Source: Saprospiraceae bacterium UBA6168 (GTDB lineage Bacteria > Bacteroidota > Bacteroidia > Chitinophagales > Saprospiraceae). From it: a stretch of 64,000 bases of DNA. The notes under the pieces are model-generated. The model had not been told where the DNA came from and did no database searches. It worked only from the letters and a program-made list of their open reading frames with translations. The translations under genes and the position numbers were made by a program. This document shows positions 7,987 to 16,363 of the stretch, piece by piece (the stretch's first letter is position 1; every line of letters begins with the position of its first letter). The stretch spans positions 26,957-90,956 of the forward strand of contig DIUC01000035.1 in assembly GCA_002435785.1 (NCBI GenBank), in the 5' to 3' direction.

Positions 7987-9120
7987 ATGCTCGAAACCAT
8001 TGTATTGTACGGCTTCCTGGCCGCCACGGCGGTGCAACTTTACTTTTGGATTTTTTTCTTCGGAAAACTGGCCCGCCACCCAGTCGAAGAAATTCCCGAT
8101 AACCCACCGGCCGACATCCCTCATCCCTCATCCCTCATTCCTGTCTCTGTCATCATCTGCGCCCACAACGAAGCGGCCAATTTGGAGCGGCACCTTGACC
8201 GTATCCTAAACCAAACCTACCGTTCCCTTGAGATTCTCTTAGTGCTCCATAAATCATCTGACAATTCTTTAAATGTATTAGCACCTTTGCAACGCAAGTT
8301 CAGTCACTTACGCATTGTGGTTTGTGACGATGAAAGAGCAGGAAAAAAATTCGCCCTTGCGAAAGGGATTGAGCAGGCAAAACACCAAGTTCTTTTATTG
8401 ACGGATGCCGACTGTGTGCCAGCGAGCCAGGATTGGGTTCGAGGAATGGTAGCTGGCATGGACGAGGACACCCACATCGTGCTGGGCGTGGCACCTTACG
8501 ACGAAGCTCCTGGTCCCCTGAACAAATTTGTCAGGTACGAGGCTTGTTACACTGCGATGCAGTACTTGTCCTTTGCACTGGCCGGACACCCCTACATGGG
8601 GGTCGGTCGGAACCTGGCTTACCGAAGAGAGCTTTATGAGCGTATTGGCGGCTTCCGCAGTCACGAACACCTTGCCTCCGGCGACGACGACTTGTTCGTC
8701 AATGCGGTGGCAAGGCGTGGGAAGGTCGGCATCCGGCTCAATCCCCGCACGTTCGTTTACTCTAAGCCCAAAACCACATGGCGGGCGTACTACCGCCAAA
8801 AGACGAGGCATTTTTCGACCGGTTCAGAATATAAATTTAAAGATAAATTTATCCTTAGTTTGCTCACTATGAGCCACTTACTACACTATTTTTTGGGAGG
8901 CTTGTTACTGATATTCAAAATTAGCATAATGTTTGCTCTATTGGGATATGCGGTGAGAATGGGTGTAGTACTGGCTATAGGCAGTGTCATTTTGAACAAG
9001 TTGCAGCACCGTTCGTTGCGACTTTGGCTCCCGGCCCTTGATAGCTTGCTGATACTTTACTATCTCGTGTTCGCGCCGTCAGTTCTCATGAACAACGACG
9101 ACACCCAGCGATGGAATTAA
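7987..9120 (+). CDS. Membrane glycosyltransferase, family 2
   Basis: 377 residues from the ATG at 7987, preferred over an upstream in-frame start because translation then begins with the membrane helix LETIVLYGFLAATAVQLYFW. The GT-A domain shows VSVIICAHNEAANLERHLD (~53-71), the DxD-type LLTDADCVP (~138-146), ASGDDDLFVNAVARRGK (~233) and QKTRHFSTG (~274). Two further hydrophobic segments follow (~295-380). It should transfer a sugar from a nucleotide donor at the cytoplasmic face, in envelope polysaccharide or glycolipid synthesis. Residues 44-53 (IPHPSSLIPV) look like an in-frame insertion that is also present in pheT. Its last codons overlap the start of the sigma-factor gene by 10 bases. 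Confidence 0.87.
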   Translation: MLETIVLYGFLAATAVQLYFWIFFFGKLARHPVEEIPDNPPADIPHPSSLIPVSVIICAHNEAANLERHLDRILNQTYRSLEILLVLHKSSDNSLNVLAPLQRKFSHLRIVVCDDERAGKKFALAKGIEQAKHQVLLLTDADCVPASQDWVRGMVAGMDEDTHIVLGVAPYDEAPGPLNKFVRYEACYTAMQYLSFALAGHPYMGVGRNLAYRRELYERIGGFRSHEHLASGDDDLFVNAVARRGKVGIRLNPRTFVYSKPKTTWRAYYRQKTRHFSTGSEYKFKDKFILSLLTMSHLLHYFLGGLLLIFKISIMFALLGYAVRMGVVLAIGSVILNKLQHRSLRLWLPALDSLLILYYLVFAPSVLMNNDDTQRWN

Positions 9121-9773
9121 CACTTACGAAGCACCCAGTCACAACGACCTCCACCAGGCTTTCACCAAAGGCATCCGAAGACTTTCAACTCGTCAAGGCG
9201 GCCATCAACGGTAACCAGCAAGCCTACTCCACACTCTTAGAACGTTACCGCATGAGCGTGTACAACCACCTCTTCAAGATGGTGCGCAACCACGACGATG
9301 CGGAAGACCTGACCCTCGAAGCATTCGGCAAAGCCTTCAACAAGCTTGGCACTTATGCCCCGCACTACGCATTTTCCACGTGGCTCTTCAAAATTGCCGT
9401 TAACAACTGCATAGACCACATCCGGAAAAAACGCCTGCACTTTCTGTCCATTGACCAGCCCATGGAGGCCAATGGCGAAAAGGACTTTACCGGTACTATC
9501 CGCAACTATGCCCGCAACCCAGAGGAGGAGTTCATCCGCCAGCAGCGCCTCCAGATGGTGCGCAAGGTGCTCGGGCAACTCAGCAGCAAGTACCGCCTCA
9601 TGATTGAGCTGCGCTACTACGAGGAACTGAGCTACGAGGAAATCGCCTCCGAGTTGGAAATCCCACTCGGCACGGTAAAGGCCCAACTCTTTAGGGCCAA
9701 AGAAATGCTTTACACCCTCATGCAGAACCCAGGTGCAATGGCATACTTGGATTCGAACACCAGGGCAAATTGA
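9111..9773 (+). CDS. ECF-type RNA polymerase sigma factor
   Basis: 220 residues starting inside the end of the glycosyltransferase gene. The region 2 helix is visible as YSTLLERYRMSVYNHLFKMV followed by NHDDAEDLTLEAFGKAFNKL (~42-82), then FSTWLFKIAVNNCIDHIRKK. Region 4 is LSSKYRLMIELRYYEELSYEEIASELEIPLGTVKAQLFRAKEML (in pieces, ~160-205). No anti-sigma gene lies next to it, unlike the ECF gene at 43784. Translational coupling to a membrane glycosyltransferase suggests an envelope-related regulon, but that is inference. A strong terminator follows at 9819-9850. Confidence 0.93.
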   Translation: MELTLTKHPVTTTSTRLSPKASEDFQLVKAAINGNQQAYSTLLERYRMSVYNHLFKMVRNHDDAEDLTLEAFGKAFNKLGTYAPHYAFSTWLFKIAVNNCIDHIRKKRLHFLSIDQPMEANGEKDFTGTIRNYARNPEEEFIRQQRLQMVRKVLGQLSSKYRLMIELRYYEELSYEEIASELEIPLGTVKAQLFRAKEMLYTLMQNPGAMAYLDSNTRAN

Positions 9774-9818
9774 GTTCGCTTTTGAATTATTGAAAAAGGT
9801 ATTGGAAAATTATGATGG

Positions 9819-9850
9819 AAAAGGCTCTGGCTCTTGCTGGAGCCTTTTTT
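9819..9850 (+). terminator. Rho-independent terminator after the ECF sigma gene
   Basis: Arms AAAAGGCTC and GAGCCTTTT around a 12-base loop, ending in a T-run, 46 bases after the stop codon at 9773. Confidence 0.8.
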
Positions 9851-9928
9851 CGTGGTTGCAATTGAATTTGGATACCCGTAATTTCGTCCGGCAAAACAGC
9901 AAACAACACGACCTCATTTTACTTTGTC

Positions 9929-11233
9929 GTGAAAAAGCAGCATCTAACCTTTACGCCACTGGCGCACCTCACGGGTCAGCACGAAGCTCGGCAATTGCTG
10001 GCTGCGCTCATCCGCATCGTTGGGCTTCACCGGCTTGAGCTGGCGCTTGAACTGGTGACCACCACCTTTGAAGAAGCTGCCAAGCAGCCTTGGTTCCGTC
10101 TGCCCTCCAACCCGATGGGTTTCCTCCTCTCCATTGCGCAGCAAAAAACAATGGATGCCGTGCGGGTACAAAACCTGACGGGCCGCCTGTCGAGGGAGGT
10201 GAACTTCGCCGTGGAGACGGGGCAGCCGTTGGAGAATATTTTTCAAGGTATTTTTGAGGAAAATGCATTGGAGGACAACCGACTGGCGCTGTTATTCGCC
10301 TGCTGTCACCCGTTGCTGCCGCTGCGGCTGCGCATGGCACTTCTGCTAAAAACCAATTTTACTTTCTCCGAAAAAGACATCCAGCACTTCCGGCATTCCG
10401 ATGACTTGGCGCTGCTAAAAGAACTCGAAGCCGCCTCAGACCAACTATTGCAGCATGGCATCCAGAGCGGCGTACCCACCCCGGGGCAACTTCCGGCGAG
10501 ACTAGCAGCAGTGGAGGAGACGGTGCTGGCGCTTTTCATGGAAGGCTACGAGCACAGTGACATGACCATCTTTGCCCGTAGGTCTTTCTGCGACACGGCG
10601 TTTCAGATGGGATGCCTGCTGCTTTCAAACGCGGCCACCGAGCTACCTACCAGCTACGCTTTGATGTCGGTGCTGTGCCTACTGGCCGCCCGTTTCGAGC
10701 CACGACGGGGCAGGCCGCCCTCGTTCTTGTTTTTGGATGAAAAAAACCGGGCGAAATGGCACCCAAAGCTTATTGACCGAGGTGTGGCCTACTTCGAGAA
10801 GGCTGGCGACCCGGACCAACCCGACGAGTACCACCTGCTGGCCCGTGTGCTGATGGAGCATACATTGGCGCCGCACCCCCGCTTCACGAACTGGGAGCGG
10901 ATACTGGAGTTCCTGCAATTGCTGCTGGACGAAAGGCCCACCTACCACAACCATCTATGTTTCGCTTATGCACTGGCCAAGAACCACCAGCCGATGATGG
11001 CCATCCAACACCTGTACACCGTGCCTACCTTCGCCGACCATCTACCTGATGATTGGCTCACGAATGCCCTTATGGGCGAATTTTTTCGACAAGCCAAGAA
11101 CCTACGGGAATGTGCCCGTTACTACCAAGTTGCGCAGCAAAAAGCGCCGAGCACTGGTCTTAAAAAGCTGATTCTCCGAAAGATGCTTGCGCTGACTTCG
11201 GGGAAAGGAGGGAAGAAGAAAACGAAGTGGTGA
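9929..11233 (+). CDS. Degenerate ECF42-like (DUF6596) sigma-factor-family protein
   Basis: 434 residues from a GTG start. The order follows ECF42 proteins: region 2 remnant (LELVTTTFEEAAKQPWF, MGFLLSIAQQKTMDAVR), then NRLALLFACCHPLLPLRLRM (~117-136), the DUF6596 signature VLALFMEGYEHSD (~194-206) and a long C-terminal TPR-like helical domain. The region 4 helix-turn-helix that normally sits between the CCHP motif and the GY motif is poorly conserved here, with no recognisable DNA-reading helix. The CCHP and GY motifs place it in the family; promoter recognition is doubtful. It stands directly behind another ECF gene but is separated from it by a terminator. Confidence 0.75.
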   Translation: MKKQHLTFTPLAHLTGQHEARQLLAALIRIVGLHRLELALELVTTTFEEAAKQPWFRLPSNPMGFLLSIAQQKTMDAVRVQNLTGRLSREVNFAVETGQPLENIFQGIFEENALEDNRLALLFACCHPLLPLRLRMALLLKTNFTFSEKDIQHFRHSDDLALLKELEAASDQLLQHGIQSGVPTPGQLPARLAAVEETVLALFMEGYEHSDMTIFARRSFCDTAFQMGCLLLSNAATELPTSYALMSVLCLLAARFEPRRGRPPSFLFLDEKNRAKWHPKLIDRGVAYFEKAGDPDQPDEYHLLARVLMEHTLAPHPRFTNWERILEFLQLLLDERPTYHNHLCFAYALAKNHQPMMAIQHLYTVPTFADHLPDDWLTNALMGEFFRQAKNLRECARYYQVAQQKAPSTGLKKLILRKMLALTSGKGGKKKTKW

Positions 11234-11271
11234 GGGATTTTTGGCACAAATCCTCTTCCATAGCGGCGTAA

Positions 11272-11970
11272 TCACAAATCCCCCAACTGGGGCCTAATCA
11301 CGATTTCCTCCACGACTGCCGCCGGGCTCATTTGCCAAGCGCCCCACACGGCAAGGGCGATGTCGTTGGCCTGCATCAGGCGGCTTTCGGGCAGGTCCAC
11401 GCCCGCCCAACTATCCGACCAAGTGGCACCGGGCATGATAGCCGTCACCTTGATTCCCTTGGTTTTCAGTTCCTCCCGCAGCACTTTGGAGAAGCCCAGT
11501 AGCGCAAATTTGGATATGGTGTAGGAGCCGCCGCCCGGGTAGGCTATCAGGCTGGCGATGCTGCACATATTGAAAATATGGCCGCTGCCCTTTGCGAGCA
11601 TGGTTGGTAGCATGGCACGGGTGAAGTGGTAGGCGCTGTACAAGTTCGTCTCTATTTGCTGTTCGAGATGGCCGTCCTGTTCGGCAGTGATTTCACCGGA
11701 AAGGAAAACGCCAGCATTGTTCACAAGGCAGTCCACTTCGCCCCATTGTTGTTTCGCAAAATCGGCAAAAGCCAGCACCTCGGCTTTCTGGCGCATGTCG
11801 GCGGGTTTGGTGAGTACCTCTACGCCATATTTTCCCTCAAACTCCTTTTTGAAAGTGGCCAAATCGGCTTCCGAGCGGGCACAAACTGCCACGTCAAAAC
11901 CCTCTGAAGCAAACTTTTCTGCGATGGCCCGGCCTATGCCTTTGGTGGCGCCTGTGATGATGATTTTCAT
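11272..11970 (-). CDS. Short-chain dehydrogenase/reductase
   Basis: 232 residues, a classical SDR. The cofactor motif TGATKGIG is at residues 6-13, NNAG near 88 and the catalytic YTISK near 150 with a Ser about 13 residues earlier (NMCSIASLIAYPGGGSYTISK in pieces). Arg residues after the glycine motif (CARSEAD) suggest NADPH preference. The end (PGATWSDSWAGVDLP) resembles 3-ketoacyl-type SDRs of Bacteroidota but the substrate cannot be told. It lies just after a repeat-rich hairpin that also carries the stop codon of the upstream esterase gene. Confidence 0.88.
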   Translation of the reverse strand: MKIIITGATKGIGRAIAEKFASEGFDVAVCARSEADLATFKKEFEGKYGVEVLTKPADMRQKAEVLAFADFAKQQWGEVDCLVNNAGVFLSGEITAEQDGHLEQQIETNLYSAYHFTRAMLPTMLAKGSGHIFNMCSIASLIAYPGGGSYTISKFALLGFSKVLREELKTKGIKVTAIMPGATWSDSWAGVDLPESRLMQANDIALAVWGAWQMSPAAVVEEIVIRPQLGDL

Positions 11971-11976
11971 GTTGTT

Positions 11977-12056
11977 GTTTAGAAAGTTTAGAGGAGTTTA
12001 AAAGGTTTAGTTGAGGCAGAATTAAACTTTCTAAACCCCTTTAAACCTGCTAAACC
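11977..12056. repeat. Hairpin element B made of GTTTAG words
   Basis: Left arm 11977-12010 and right arm 12023-12055 each hold about four tandem copies of a ~10-11-base GTTTAgnnn word and are near reverse complements. The stop codon of the esterase gene (12050-12052, minus) lies in the right arm; the SDR start is a few bases beyond the left arm. Confidence 0.8.
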
Positions 12057-12928
12057 CTCCCGAACGCCCAGACCAAAAACTCCGGCAGCACCATCCCCCA
12101 CGTGTGCGGGTGGTGGATGCCGTTTTTGACTTCCCGGTAGTGCAGGTCGTGCTTGTGATGGTAACCGATGCTTTTCAGGCGCTCGATGAGGTCGAGGGTA
12201 TCATCAATGGAATCAATGACGCCGTTGCCGTTGCGGTCGTCGGTCTCGTCCATTGTGCCGGTCTGGAACCAGAACTTGAGGCCGGGACGGTGGATGCCCG
12301 TGTCCACCAGTTCGTGCATGATCCGGCCACCGTCGGGGTCGTCCGCGCAGAAGTCGCAATGCCGCCACCAGAAGGAGCCAGAAAAGACGCCTGCCTTGCC
12401 AAACAACTTTGGGTTGTTCCAGACGATGTCCATTGCCGAAAGGCCGCCAAGCGAAAAGCCTGCAAAAGCCATGTACTCTGCTCCCTCCCGCACGGGGTAG
12501 GTCTTTTTCAAGTGAGGTACCAGTTCGGTTATGATAAATTTTGTGTACAAATGCGCCTTGCTGCCCCGGTTGCGGTAGTCGGGCCGGTGGGCGGTACCGT
12601 ATTCCTGTAGTCGCTCACCAGCATGGATGGCCACGACGATGAGGGATGGGACTCGCTGCCGAGCGTAGAGTGCGGTCAGCGTGTCGGCAAGCCGGACGGC
12701 CTCCATGTCCTGCCCATCGTTAAAGAACAATATTGGAAAGCGACTGGAGCCGCTGGCATCATAGTCGGGTGGCAGGAAAATGTCAATGTTGAAGCGGGTG
12801 GAGAGGTGCTCCGAGCGGAAATTGCGAAGCCGGTGAAGGTGCAGCGAGTGGTGTTGCTCCTTAGTAAATTCGAATCGTTGATGACCCGGTGCCAGTTTAT
12901 CGAATTGCCCCATGTGTAGTTTTGACAT
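12050..12928 (-). CDS. Alpha/beta-hydrolase, enterochelin-esterase-like family
   Basis: 292 residues. The fold signature is clear: NIDIFLPPDYDAS (early strand), ILFFNDGQD, and the nucleophile elbow AGFSLGGLSAMD (~156-167) with Ser in GFSLGG; HPHTWGMVLPEFLVWAFG near the end provides the catalytic His. Family members (Pfam Esterase) hydrolyse siderophore esters, trehalose esters, S-formylglutathione and others. An insertion with acidic residues (DDRNGNGVIDSIDDTLDLIE) resembles a calcium-binding loop (EF-hand/dockerin pattern). No signal peptide is visible. Orientation is divergent from the ATP-grasp cassette, so the two may share a regulatory region. Substrate unknown. Confidence 0.8.
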   Translation of the reverse strand: MSKLHMGQFDKLAPGHQRFEFTKEQHHSLHLHRLRNFRSEHLSTRFNIDIFLPPDYDASGSSRFPILFFNDGQDMEAVRLADTLTALYARQRVPSLIVVAIHAGERLQEYGTAHRPDYRNRGSKAHLYTKFIITELVPHLKKTYPVREGAEYMAFAGFSLGGLSAMDIVWNNPKLFGKAGVFSGSFWWRHCDFCADDPDGGRIMHELVDTGIHRPGLKFWFQTGTMDETDDRNGNGVIDSIDDTLDLIERLKSIGYHHKHDLHYREVKNGIHHPHTWGMVLPEFLVWAFGRV

Positions 12929-12970
12929 TGAAAATAAAAGCAGGTTGCGCTTGCTGTCAGGATTTCGCCT

Positions 12971-12978
12971 TAGCTTTG
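12971..12978 (+). promoter_or_regulatory. Putative promoter -7 box for the ATP-grasp cassette
   Basis: TAGCTTTG fully matches TAnnTTTG; a TTG at 12951-12953 stands 17 bases upstream. It would give a leader of about 130 bases before the ATG at 13115. Confidence 0.45.
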
Positions 12979-13114
12979 CCGACCATTTGCCCCACCCATT
13001 TCCTACAAACAGCTAGCAAAGCAAACCCATTTGAAGCAAATTTAGCGAAATCATTTTTTGACTATGTTCAAAAATTCATCCATAATCTTTTACACCATTT
13101 AAAAGCACCTGCAA

Positions 13115-14113
13115 ATGAAGAAGATAGGCATACTTTTCGGCAAGGAGCGAACCTTTCCTCAAGCGTTCGTGGAGCGAGTAAACTCCAAACAAGTCAAGGG
13201 CATCACAGCGGAGTTCGTGAAAGTGGACGAGTTGATGCAGAACCAGCCGAGCGGCTATGCGGTCATCATTGACCGTATTTCGCAGGATGTTCCGTTTTAC
13301 CGGGCTTACCTGAAAAACGCCGCCGCCACTGGCACGGCCGTCATCAACAACCCGTTCTGGTGGAGCGCCGACGAGAAGTTTTTCAACAATGTGCTGGCCG
13401 AGCAAGTGGGAGTGCCCGTTCCGAAAACGGTACTCTTGCCCAGCAAAGACCATCCCGATGACACTTCCTCCGAGAGCTTTTCCAACCTCAAGTTCCCGAT
13501 GGAATGGGAGGCGATGCTCGACTACCTCGGCGGCTTCCCGGCCTTTATGAAGCCACATGCTGGCGGCGGCTGGAAGAGCGTCTATCCGGTGGACAATTGG
13601 GCCGAAGTGTTCAAAGCCTACCACGAGACAGGCCAATTGGTTATGCTTTTCCAAAAAGCCGTGAAGTTTGACAGCTATTTCCGCTGCTACTGCATCGGTC
13701 GGAAGTACGTGCGCATCATGGATTACGAGCCACGCAACCCGCACCACCTGCGTTACGTCGCCGACCACGGAGCGTCAAAGGAACTGTTGGAACTGATGGA
13801 GGACTACGTACTGCGCCTCTGCAACGGTCTCGGCTACGATTTCAACACCGTGGAGTTTGGCGTGGAGAACGGCATTCCCGTCGCTATTGACTTCTGCAAT
13901 CCTGCACCGGATGCAGATGTTAATTCGGTAGGCAAGGAGAACTTTGAATGGGTGGTAGAAAACATGGCCAACTATGCCATCGAGCGGGCACAGGCACACG
14001 AGGAAGGCAAGCACAACCTGACTTGGGGCACTTTCGTGCAACAAGCCGTGCTGGGCAACCACCTCGCCGTACCAACGGCCCCAGCCAAGGCTTCGGCCAA
14101 GAAGAAGAAATAA
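13115..14113 (+). CDS. ATP-grasp ligase (RimK/glutathione-synthetase-like)
   Basis: 332 residues. A pre-ATP-grasp domain (MKKIGILFGKERTFP...) is followed by the helix DEKFFNNVLAEQVGVPVPKTVLL in pieces (~87-108), the nucleotide-binding strand and loop FPAFMKPHAGGGWKSVY (~141-157, Lys146), VMLFQKAVKFDSYFRCYCIGRKYVR (~176-200) and the metal site TVEFGV with IDFCNPAPDADVNSV (Glu247, Asp259, Asn262). Such enzymes join a carboxylate, activated as acyl phosphate, to an amine. The C-terminus is a Lys/Ala tail. It is the first gene of a three-gene set with a glutamine amidotransferase and a permuted ATP-grasp protein. Substrate not known. Confidence 0.85.
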   Translation: MKKIGILFGKERTFPQAFVERVNSKQVKGITAEFVKVDELMQNQPSGYAVIIDRISQDVPFYRAYLKNAAATGTAVINNPFWWSADEKFFNNVLAEQVGVPVPKTVLLPSKDHPDDTSSESFSNLKFPMEWEAMLDYLGGFPAFMKPHAGGGWKSVYPVDNWAEVFKAYHETGQLVMLFQKAVKFDSYFRCYCIGRKYVRIMDYEPRNPHHLRYVADHGASKELLELMEDYVLRLCNGLGYDFNTVEFGVENGIPVAIDFCNPAPDADVNSVGKENFEWVVENMANYAIERAQAHEEGKHNLTWGTFVQQAVLGNHLAVPTAPAKASAKKKK

Positions 14114-14132
14114 TGGTTTGATTTTGGAATAA

Positions 14133-14203
14133 ATTGTTGGATTGCTGGATTGTTGGGTTGTTGAGCGACACAAAACAATTGAACAATCCAGCCATCCAAC
14201 AAT
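14133..14203. repeat. Hairpin element C between ATP-grasp and amidotransferase genes
   Basis: Left arm 14133-14163 (words like ATTGTTGGATTGCTGG) and right arm 14176-14203 pair as near reverse complements with about four mismatches. The amidotransferase ATG follows 10 bases later, so the hairpin would sit in its translation initiation region. Confidence 0.8.
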
Positions 14204-14213
14204 TACTTAGGAC

Positions 14214-15038
14214 ATGGAAAGCAAGTTAAAGCTCGCAATATTGGACATGTACGAGGGTACCCGCAACCTCGGCATGACGAACATTCAGGACATCGTGCGG
14301 CGATTCGGGGCAGACGTTGACTACGAGATTTTTGACGTTCGGAGCGCCGTGAGGGTGCCCGATTTGAGTCACGACATCTACATCTTCTCCGGCGGCCCCG
14401 GCAACCCGCTGATGGGCGACGAGAGCTGGCTGACGCCTTTCCATGACCTGATTGACGACCTCTGGTACTACAACCGCCACGACGACGGGCCGAAAAAATT
14501 CGTGTTCTTCATTTGCCACTCGTTCCAAATGGCCTGCCACCATTTCCGGATTGGGGAAATTGACCGCCGGCGTAAGAAGTCGTTCGGTACGTTTCCCGTC
14601 CATAAAACGGAAGATGGCGAGGCGGAATGGCTGTTCAGCCCCCTCGACGAGCCTTTTTGGGTGGCCGATTTCCGGGAGTTTCAAATCATCCAGCCCGACT
14701 TTGCGAGGATGGAGGAGCTTGGCATCAAACTGCTATGCATCGAAAAAGACCGCCCCTACCTCGAACTGGAACGGGCGATGATGGCCGTCCGGTTTTCACC
14801 GGAAATGATAGGCACACAGTTCCACCCGGAGGCCGACCCTGTGGGCATGAGGGAATATTTTGCAGAGCCGGAGCGATTGGCTGCCATTCTTGAAGAGTAC
14901 GGAGAAGAAAAATACCGAGACATGGTGTCCCACCTGCACGACCCCGATAAGATTACCCGGACACACAACACCATCTTGCCGCTGTTCTTACATGATGCTA
15001 TTCGGCGGGTGCGGACTGGGGGGCTGGTGTTGGCATGA
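14214..15038 (+). CDS. Class I glutamine amidotransferase
   Basis: 274 residues with the full class I triad: oxyanion strand IFSGGPGNPL (~57-66), nucleophile Cys101 in FFICHSFQMACHHF, and His204/Glu206 in GTQFHPEADP. It should hydrolyse glutamine and hand ammonia to a partner synthetase. The nucleophile elbow is I-C-H-S rather than the common G-[IVL]-C-x-G-x-Q, which marks a side branch of the family. Two ATP-grasp ligases flank it on the same strand, making one of them the likely ammonia acceptor. The gene ends before a perfect stem-loop terminator. No known pathway enzyme (GuaA, CarA, TrpG, PurQ) fits the sequence. Confidence 0.85.
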   Translation: MESKLKLAILDMYEGTRNLGMTNIQDIVRRFGADVDYEIFDVRSAVRVPDLSHDIYIFSGGPGNPLMGDESWLTPFHDLIDDLWYYNRHDDGPKKFVFFICHSFQMACHHFRIGEIDRRRKKSFGTFPVHKTEDGEAEWLFSPLDEPFWVADFREFQIIQPDFARMEELGIKLLCIEKDRPYLELERAMMAVRFSPEMIGTQFHPEADPVGMREYFAEPERLAAILEEYGEEKYRDMVSHLHDPDKITRTHNTILPLFLHDAIRRVRTGGLVLA

Positions 15039-15074
15039 GCCTATCCAGCATAGAACCTACTTAATTATTACTCT

Positions 15075-15120
15075 AAAAACAACGCTCCGAAAGTTCGCAA
15101 ACTTTCGGAGCGTTGTTTTT
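15075..15120. terminator. Perfect 21-bp-arm stem-loop, bidirectional terminator
   Basis: Arms 15075-15095 and 15100-15120 are exact reverse complements around a four-base loop, with A-run and T-run at the outer ends. It follows the amidotransferase stop by 36 bases and precedes the next start by 43 bases. Confidence 0.85.
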
Positions 15121-15163
15121 AGAAACGACTTTCCCGCACTATTTTTGGGCAAACAAAAATTGT

Positions 15164-16363
15164 ATGATAAAAAACATCCGCACCGCCTACAATGCCGCCT
15201 TCACCGAGGAAAAATACCAAGCGTTCCTCAATGAGATTTATCTGGAAACCAACCACAAAGTGCCTTTCCACATCGCCGAGACGCCGGTCTTTGTGCCAAA
15301 GGCACTGTCCGACCAGCTCTTCCAAGCCTGCGACGAACTCGTGGACACGCTCTGCCGGCCCGACTTCAAGGCGCTATCGGAGGAGACCATCCTGCCGGGC
15401 TGCCATGTGCCGGGCGAGACGGCGCACTCGACCTTCCTCTGCATTGACTTCGGCATCTGCGTGGACGAGGTGGGGCATATATCCCCACAACTGATTGAGA
15501 TTCAGGGCTTTCCATCCCTATTTTTTTACCAAGACCTCTGCGCCCGGTCGTACCGCAAGCATTTCGACATCCCCGACAATTTGCAGCACCTATTCGGTGG
15601 ACTGACGACCGAGACTTATGTGGAGCGGATGCGCCAAATCATCGTCGGCAACTCCAAGCCAGAGAACGTGGTGCTGCTGGAAGTGGAACCGCACAAGCAG
15701 AACACGCAAGTGGACTTTTGGGCGACGGAGCGGGCGCTGGGCATCAAGGTGAAATGCCTGACCGACCTGAAAGTGGAAGACAGGGATGTGTTTTACTTGG
15801 ATGAAAATGGGCGAAAAGTAACCGTGGAGCGCATATACAACCGGGTGATTTTTGACGAACTGCAAAAGCGAACCGACCTCCAGCGGGAGTTCTATTTTGA
15901 AAAAGAGTACAATATCCAATGGGTTGGGCACCCTCACTGGTTTGCCCGCATCAGCAAACATACCTTGCCGCTGTTCAATAGCGATTTTGTACCAAAATCA
16001 ACTTACCTGAGCGAGCTGAACGGCATCCCGGACGACTTGGGAAGCTATGTTTTGAAACCACTCTACTCTTTTTCCGGCAAGGGCGTCATCATCCACCCGA
16101 CGGCAGCGGACATTGAGGTGATTCCAATGGAAGAGCGGAAGAACTTTATCCTCCAAAAGAAAGTGGCCTACGCCCCAATCGTCGAGACGCTCGACGACCC
16201 TGCCAAGGTGGAAATCCGCATGATGCTCGTCTGGGAGGATGGAGCTGCGAGACCAGAAGTCATCACCAACCTCGTGCGGCTGAGCAAGGGCGAGATGGTG
16301 GGCGTGCGCTACAACATGGGCAAGACCTGGGTAGGCGGCAGCGTTGGATTCTTTGAGGTGTAA
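15164..16363 (+). CDS. Circularly permuted ATP-grasp-like protein
   Basis: 399 residues from the ATG at 15164; an upstream in-frame ATG would place the start in the terminator stem. The metal-binding type motif FLCIDFGICV...PQLIEIQGFPSLF (~91-120) comes before the nucleotide-binding type motif YVLKPLYSFSGKGVIIHP (~294-311). This is the reverse of normal ATP-grasp order and implies circular permutation, as in glutathionylspermidine-synthase-like proteins. The C-terminal part (KVEIRMMLVWEDG, LVRLSKGEMVGVRYN) completes the sheet. It would be an amide- or peptide-bond-forming enzyme. It follows an ATP-grasp and a glutamine amidotransferase on the same strand, though a terminator lies between. Function unassigned. 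Confidence 0.7.
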   Translation: MIKNIRTAYNAAFTEEKYQAFLNEIYLETNHKVPFHIAETPVFVPKALSDQLFQACDELVDTLCRPDFKALSEETILPGCHVPGETAHSTFLCIDFGICVDEVGHISPQLIEIQGFPSLFFYQDLCARSYRKHFDIPDNLQHLFGGLTTETYVERMRQIIVGNSKPENVVLLEVEPHKQNTQVDFWATERALGIKVKCLTDLKVEDRDVFYLDENGRKVTVERIYNRVIFDELQKRTDLQREFYFEKEYNIQWVGHPHWFARISKHTLPLFNSDFVPKSTYLSELNGIPDDLGSYVLKPLYSFSGKGVIIHPTAADIEVIPMEERKNFILQKKVAYAPIVETLDDPAKVEIRMMLVWEDGAARPEVITNLVRLSKGEMVGVRYNMGKTWVGGSVGFFEV

